NCBI GenBank assembly: GCA_913044255.1
Contig: CAJWOI010000104.1
Span: 1 to 8,439 of the forward strand
Source of the DNA: an uncultured Alphaproteobacteria bacterium
GTDB taxonomy: Bacteria; Pseudomonadota; Alphaproteobacteria; UBA7887
Reading direction: 5' to 3'
Length of the DNA stretch: 8,439 nt
Position numbers and translations under genes: made by a program. Of the stretch, positions 5,159 to 8,439 are shown one piece after another (the first letter of the stretch is position 1; each line of letters opens with the position of its first letter). The notes below the pieces were generated by a model. That model worked only from the letters and a program-made list of their open reading frames with translations. It was not told the origin of the DNA and ran no database searches.

Positions 5159-6142
5159 ATGGCCAGTAAACCCGTTGTCATAGTCACCCGAAAGCTTCCA
5201 GAAGTCATCGAAGCACGCATGACCAAATTGTTTAACACCCATCTCAGGGATAATGACGCGCCGATGTCAAAGGAGGAACTAGGCAAAGCACTAGGCGAAG
5301 CCGATGTTTTGGTGCCAACCGTGACGGACCGAATCGACGCTGAGCTACTTGCAATGGCTGGCAGTCAGTTAAAATTGATCGCCAATTTTGGTGCTGGAGT
5401 TGACAACATAGACCTTGATGTGGCTCAGAGTCGTGAAATCACGGTTACCAACACCCCTACCGTATTGACGGAGGATACGGCTGACATGACGATGGCAATG
5501 ATTCTCGCCGTCCCTCGTCGGCTAGTTGAGGGAGAGCGGTTAATTTCAATGGGCCGTTGGAGGGGATGGGAGCCGACCTCGATGTTAGGCCATCGAATCT
5601 GGGGAAAGCGACTTGGAATTATAGGCATGGGACAAATTGGCTCCGCGGTTGCTCGGCGTGCACATGGATTTGGACTTAGCATCCACTATCATAATCGGCG
5701 CCGGTTGCCAGAGGCCCCGGAGAAGGTCCTTCAGGCAACTTATTGGGATAGCCTAGATCAGATGCTGGCGCATGTGGATATTGTTTCCGTGAATTGCCCC
5801 CATACTCCGGCCACTTACCATCTATTATCTGCCCGCCGTCTCGCACTAATGCGGCCGCAGGCCTATTTGGTCAATACTTCTCGTGGCGAGGTAATAGACG
5901 AGGACGCGCTTACTGCGATGTTGCGTGAGGGACGTCTGGCGGGGGCGGCGTTGGACGTGTTTGAGCACGAACCGGCCATCAACCCGCAATTACGAGACTT
6001 AAATAATGTGCTGCTTCTTCCCCACATGGGATCCGCAACATTAGAGGCAAGAATCGATATGGGTGAAAAAGTATTGATCAATATTCGCACGTTCATTGAT
6101 GGGCATAGGCCACCCGACCGGGTAATTGTGAAATTGATGTAG
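5159..6142 (+). CDS. D-2-hydroxyacid dehydrogenase (glyoxylate/hydroxypyruvate reductase-like, GyaR type)
   Basis: A 327-residue NAD(P)-dependent oxidoreductase of the D-isomer-specific 2-hydroxyacid dehydrogenase family. The substrate loop NFGAGVDNID (77-86) and TEDTADMTMAM precede the Rossmann motif GIIGMGQIGSAVARR (Gly156-x-Gly158-x-x-Gly161). The catalytic triad is visible: Arg242 (NTSRGEVID), Glu271 (DVFEHEP) and His289 (LLPHMGSAT). After the second beta-strand the usual cofactor-selecting Asp is replaced by Asn179-Arg180-Arg181, which would suit NADPH; this is inference. Likely substrates are glyoxylate or hydroxypyruvate, but the family is promiscuous and the substrate cannot be fixed from sequence. 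The ATG start is nearly forced, since an in-frame TAA lies at 5138-5140, yet there is no Shine-Dalgarno sequence. The gene stands alone, divergent from the SH3 gene and convergent with the dsrE-like gene. Confidence 0.88.
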   Translation: MASKPVVIVTRKLPEVIEARMTKLFNTHLRDNDAPMSKEELGKALGEADVLVPTVTDRIDAELLAMAGSQLKLIANFGAGVDNIDLDVAQSREITVTNTPTVLTEDTADMTMAMILAVPRRLVEGERLISMGRWRGWEPTSMLGHRIWGKRLGIIGMGQIGSAVARRAHGFGLSIHYHNRRRLPEAPEKVLQATYWDSLDQMLAHVDIVSVNCPHTPATYHLLSARRLALMRPQAYLVNTSRGEVIDEDALTAMLREGRLAGAALDVFEHEPAINPQLRDLNNVLLLPHMGSATLEARIDMGEKVLINIRTFIDGHRPPDRVIVKLM

Positions 6143-6172
6143 GTTGCATCGGCCTTTTGCTGAGGTAGGAAA

Positions 6173-6193
6173 AACTATCTTACGGGAATAGTT
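6173..6193. repeat. Small inverted repeat after the dehydrogenase gene
   Basis: AACTAT and ATAGTT are 6-bp arms around a 9-nt loop in the 94-bp convergent intergenic region. It could contribute to termination, but there is no T-tract, so this is weak. Confidence 0.3.
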
Positions 6194-6220
6194 GGAAGCA
6201 GTTACAGATGCAGGCGCTTG

Positions 6221-6236
6221 TTTCCCTAAAGGGAAA
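6221..6236. terminator. Possible terminator hairpin between convergent genes
   Basis: TTTCCC-TAAA-GGGAAA is a perfect inverted repeat with 6-bp arms. It directly abuts the stop codon of the minus-strand dsrE-like gene and lies 78 nt after the plus-strand dehydrogenase stop. Its position suits a bidirectional 3'-end structure for two convergent transcripts, but neither strand has a following run of T, so termination is only a guess. Confidence 0.4.
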
Positions 6237-6668
6237 TCATATGAATAGCATGCTACCGTTTGCATTAGCATCTGCAAGAAAAGTAACCAAGCCGCCCTGT
6301 TCGATCGGCACGTCGTCTCGGAGCGTATCTACACCGAATCCCGCGGCGCGGAGCCCCATTTCGCAAACTAGAAATTTGACTTTAAGGGCCACACAAGCTT
6401 CTAGCAGTTCTTCGAAGCTTGCGACGCCACTGGTTTTGTGAATGGAATCACAAGTGGTCCCATCGTCAGTACTTTCGGAATGCATAAGCTCCCCCCACCG
6501 AGATTCCCCTTTGTCATCGTTAGTGAGGGCGCGAATTGCACCCATCGTGAAAAACAGAGTTACTGCGATGTTGGTAGCTGCCGCTGCAGAGGCCGTGGCG
6601 AGCGCATAATGAACATGGTCGAAAGAGCCGGAGAAAACAATTATAGAAAGCTTTTCGAGCCGAGCCAT
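6237..6668 (-). CDS. DsrE/DsrF-like (sulfur-relay family) protein
   Basis: A 143-residue cytoplasmic protein resembling the DsrE/DsrF/TusD-like fold. The N-terminal beta strand LSIIVFSGSFDHVHYALATA (7-26) is followed by AVTLFFTMGAIRAL (35-48), FEELLEACVAL (85-95), and the conserved-cysteine region VKFLVCEMGLRAAG (97-110) with Cys102. IEQGGLVTFLADA closes the fold. In the family the equivalent cysteine can carry persulfide sulfur; Cys73 and Cys92 are additional. The ATG at 6666-6668 is preferred because it shares one base with the moeB stop (TAATG) and is preceded by AGGGA with a 6-nt spacer. The frame stays open further upstream inside moeB. Tight coupling to moeB suggests a linked sulfur-transfer role, but the partner and acceptor are unknown. 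It appears to be the last gene of the coaBC-dut-moeB operon. Confidence 0.72.
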   Translation of the reverse strand: MARLEKLSIIVFSGSFDHVHYALATASAAAATNIAVTLFFTMGAIRALTNDDKGESRWGELMHSESTDDGTTCDSIHKTSGVASFEELLEACVALKVKFLVCEMGLRAAGFGVDTLRDDVPIEQGGLVTFLADANANGSMLFI

Positions 6669-7468
6669 TACGCTTCCCTGGCGTGTTTGCTGAGATCGTG
6701 AATGGCTGCATTCTTGCCACACAAAGGGCAGGAGGGATCGGGACGTACTCGTACCTTCCGCCACGTGGTATCAAGCCCGTCATAAATCAACAGATACCCC
6801 GCTAAAGTTTTGCCGATACCTAGAAGTTCTTTCAGGGCTTCGACGGCTTGCGCGGAACCAACTACGCCGGCTAATGCACCAAAAACTCCAGCTTCTGAAC
6901 AAGACGGTATCATTCCCGGGGGCGGCGGCGCCGGGAAAATGCAGCGGTAGCAATGATGGCCGCGTCCAAGGTGCGCCTTGTAGGTTGATATTTGACCTTC
7001 AAACCGAAGAATTGCGCCCGAGACGAGGGTTTTGGATGCAAAAAAGCAGGCATCGTTGATTAAAAACCGCGTGTCAAAATTGTCGCTTCCATCGACGACG
7101 AGATCATAGTCCGTTATTAAACGCTCAACGTTGTTAACATCCAATCGCTCCCGATGAGGAATCAAAGCCACATCGGGGTTGAGTTCTCCGACTATCTGTT
7201 TAGCACTGTCTACTTTGGCCATGTTCAGTCGGCTAGTTGTGTGCAAAATTTGGCGCTGCAGATTTGAAAGGTCGACCAAGTCGTCGTCGATCACTCCGAT
7301 CGTTCCCACCCCAGCGGCAGCAAGGTACATGACCACAGGTGAGCCGAGGCCCCCCGCACCTATTACTAGCACACTAGATTTCAGCAATCTCGATTGGCCG
7401 TTTCCCCCTACCTCTGGTAGGAGGATGTGGCGCGCATATCGTTCTATCTGCTCGTCACTTAAATCCAT
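6668..7468 (-). CDS. moeB: MoeB/ThiF/HesA family adenylyltransferase
   Basis: A 266-residue E1-like enzyme that adenylates the C-terminal Gly-Gly of a small sulfur carrier (MoaD or ThiS) before thiocarboxylate formation in molybdopterin or thiamine synthesis. The start is LSDEQIERYARHILLPEVGG. The ATP-binding loop is GAGGLGSP (37-44), followed by IDDDLVDLSNLQRQ with Arg72, Lys86, and Asp129 in DGSDNFDTR. Zinc cysteines are Cys173/Cys176 (CYRC) and Cys247/Cys250 (CPLC). Cys190 (PSCSEAGVFG) matches the conserved cysteine of the family. No C-terminal rhodanese domain is present. The length is close to E. coli MoeB (249 residues). Whether it serves MoaD, ThiS or another carrier cannot be told, since no carrier gene lies in the window. 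It starts 5 nt after dut and overlaps the dsrE-like gene by 1 nt. Confidence 0.9.
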   Translation of the reverse strand: MDLSDEQIERYARHILLPEVGGNGQSRLLKSSVLVIGAGGLGSPVVMYLAAAGVGTIGVIDDDLVDLSNLQRQILHTTSRLNMAKVDSAKQIVGELNPDVALIPHRERLDVNNVERLITDYDLVVDGSDNFDTRFLINDACFFASKTLVSGAILRFEGQISTYKAHLGRGHHCYRCIFPAPPPPGMIPSCSEAGVFGALAGVVGSAQAVEALKELLGIGKTLAGYLLIYDGLDTTWRKVRVRPDPSCPLCGKNAAIHDLSKHAREA

Positions 7469-7473
7469 GACAC

Positions 7474-7989
7474 TTACACTGCTGCTGCAGGCGTTTCAGC
7501 GTCGTCTTCCGGTAGACCAGCGTCTATCCGAGTCGTTCCAGTAGAGCCGAATCCCTCGGTGCCGCGTTCGGTATCGGATAAGCCTGCGTGTTCATCCCAT
7601 TCTATGCGCATAATCGGTGCGATGACCAACTGCGCGATACGCATGCCCCTTTTAACGATGAAGTCATTCTCTCCGCAATTTATTAAAATCACGCCGATTT
7701 CACCTCGGTAATCAGAGTCTATTGTGCCCGGGCTATTCAGAACGGTCAGACCGTGTTCGAGTGCCAAGCCTGACCTAGGTCGAACTTGTGCTTCGTATCC
7801 CGGTGGTAGCGCAATGGCGAGACCTGTCGGTATCCTAGTCCGCTGGCCCGGCATGAGAGTATACGGCTGGTCATTTGCGGCAGGGAGATCAAGGCCAGCG
7901 CTCTCCGCGGTTGCGTACTCAGGTAGCGCGCCATCAAGTGCATGAGCAAGGCGCTCGATGACCACTCTTATCTTGTTCGTCTCCGTCAT
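7474..7989 (-). CDS. dut: Deoxyuridine 5'-triphosphate nucleotidohydrolase (dUTPase)
   Basis: A 171-residue trimeric dUTPase. It hydrolyses dUTP to dUMP and pyrophosphate, keeping uracil out of DNA and supplying dUMP for dTMP synthesis. All five family motifs are present: I AGLDL (31-35), II RPRSGLA (70-76), III NSPGTIDSDYRGEI (85-98) with the catalytic Asp91, IV GMRIAQLVI (115-123) and V RGTEGFGSTG (142-151). A tail of about 20 residues rich in Asp, Glu and Ala follows motif V, longer than in many homologues. The ATG overlaps the coaBC stop by 4 nt (ATGA at 7986-7989), so translation is probably coupled; no separate Shine-Dalgarno sequence is evident. Linkage of dut to coaBC is a common bacterial arrangement. 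Confidence 0.96.
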   Translation of the reverse strand: MTETNKIRVVIERLAHALDGALPEYATAESAGLDLPAANDQPYTLMPGQRTRIPTGLAIALPPGYEAQVRPRSGLALEHGLTVLNSPGTIDSDYRGEIGVILINCGENDFIVKRGMRIAQLVIAPIMRIEWDEHAGLSDTERGTEGFGSTGTTRIDAGLPEDDAETPAAAV

Positions 7990-8439
7990 GCATCGATGCT
8001 CTTGTGGGCAATCTCCGATGCTATGCGTGCAGCAAGACGACCCGCGATCGTCACTTTGCTTGCCGACGGCCAGTTTTCAACACCAGCTTCGTCGATTACA
8101 TGCACTCTATTGTGTGTACCCCCAAATACACCGGTTTCATGGGAAACGTCGTTGGCTATGATCCAGTCGCAACCTTTAGCTAGGCGCTTCTTTTTGGAGT
8201 TTTCTATTACCGACTCGGTCTCGGCAGAAAAACCCACAACAAGGGTCGGCCTATTAAGTTGTGTGGCACTTAGGCGACCTAAAATATCGGGATTTTCAAC
8301 CAATTCAATGTGTTGGATGCTGCCACTTCGCTTCATTTTTTGATTGGCTTGCACTGACGCACGCCAATCCGATACTGCGGCCGCCATTACCACCACATCC
8401 GCGTCGCGGATCGCCGCGGCCGCCGGTGGATAAACCGCG
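7986..8439 (-). CDS. coaBC: CoaBC, C-terminal part of the phosphopantothenate-cysteine ligase domain (5' truncated by window)
   Basis: About 150 residues from the C-terminal CoaB domain of the bifunctional phosphopantothenoylcysteine synthetase/decarboxylase, which joins 4'-phosphopantothenate to cysteine in coenzyme A synthesis. The reading frame is open to the window edge and begins AVYPPAAAAIRDAD before VVVMAAAVSDWR. Further hallmarks are KMKR, ENPDILGRL, VVGFSAET, KGCDWIIANDVS, the FGGTHNRVHVID segment and a conserved SKVTIAGRLA near the end. The GTG at 8394-8396 is an internal codon, not a start. The CoaC decarboxylase domain and the first part of CoaB lie outside the window. It is the first visible gene of the minus-strand operon leading into dut. 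Confidence 0.95.
   Translation of the reverse strand, partial: AVYPPAAAAIRDADVVVMAAAVSDWRASVQANQKMKRSGSIQHIELVENPDILGRLSATQLNRPTLVVGFSAETESVIENSKKKRLAKGCDWIIANDVSHETGVFGGTHNRVHVIDEAGVENWPSASKVTIAGRLAARIASEIAHKSIDA

Overview
The window is chromosomal DNA from an alphaproteobacterium. The main evidence is a fabB-fabI-irr neighbourhood, an Irr-type Fur-family regulator next to an Irr-box (ICE) palindrome, and best mental matches to alphaproteobacterial homologues for nearly every gene. GC content looks moderate by eye. I cannot assign an order or genus. The window is densely coded, with no rRNA, tRNA, CRISPR array, insertion sequence or prophage gene visible. It is cut at both ends: the 5' end falls inside fabB and the 3' end inside coaBC.

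Plus strand, 1-1897: the C-terminal part of fabB (3-ketoacyl-ACP synthase I), then a divergent fabI (enoyl-ACP reductase), then irr (haem/iron-responsive regulator). The first two belong to the type II fatty-acid elongation cycle.

Plus strand, 1898-4476: directly after the irr stop codon lies a perfect 15-bp Irr-box palindrome, followed by a consensus -35 (TTGACA) and a plausible -10. This promoter appears to drive a three-gene operon: a short diiron rubrerythrin without a rubredoxin domain, a two-[4Fe-4S] CCG-domain oxidoreductase, and a DUF3501 protein that overlaps it by 4 nt. The best candidate for an under-described system here is this iron-controlled module. I infer that it is a peroxide-reducing (or iron/oxidant-handling) system in which the Fe-S protein passes electrons to the rubrerythrin, with DUF3501 as an obligate but uncharacterised partner.

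Minus strand, 4506-5030: a secreted protein with two SH3-like (SH3b) domains, convergent with DUF3501. It is divergent from a plus-strand D-2-hydroxyacid dehydrogenase (5159-6142). The 128-bp divergent region contains a 10-bp-stem hairpin flanked symmetrically by two copies of AAACCATG.

Minus strand, 6237-8439: a tightly packed operon read right to left as coaBC (partial), dut, moeB and a DsrE-family protein. The junctions are a 4-nt ATGA overlap, a 5-nt gap and a 1-nt TAATG overlap. It combines coenzyme A synthesis, dUTP hydrolysis and probable sulfur transfer (a MoeB/ThiF-type adenylyltransferase coupled to a DsrE-like protein). Its 3' end converges on the dehydrogenase gene across a 94-bp gap with two small palindromes.
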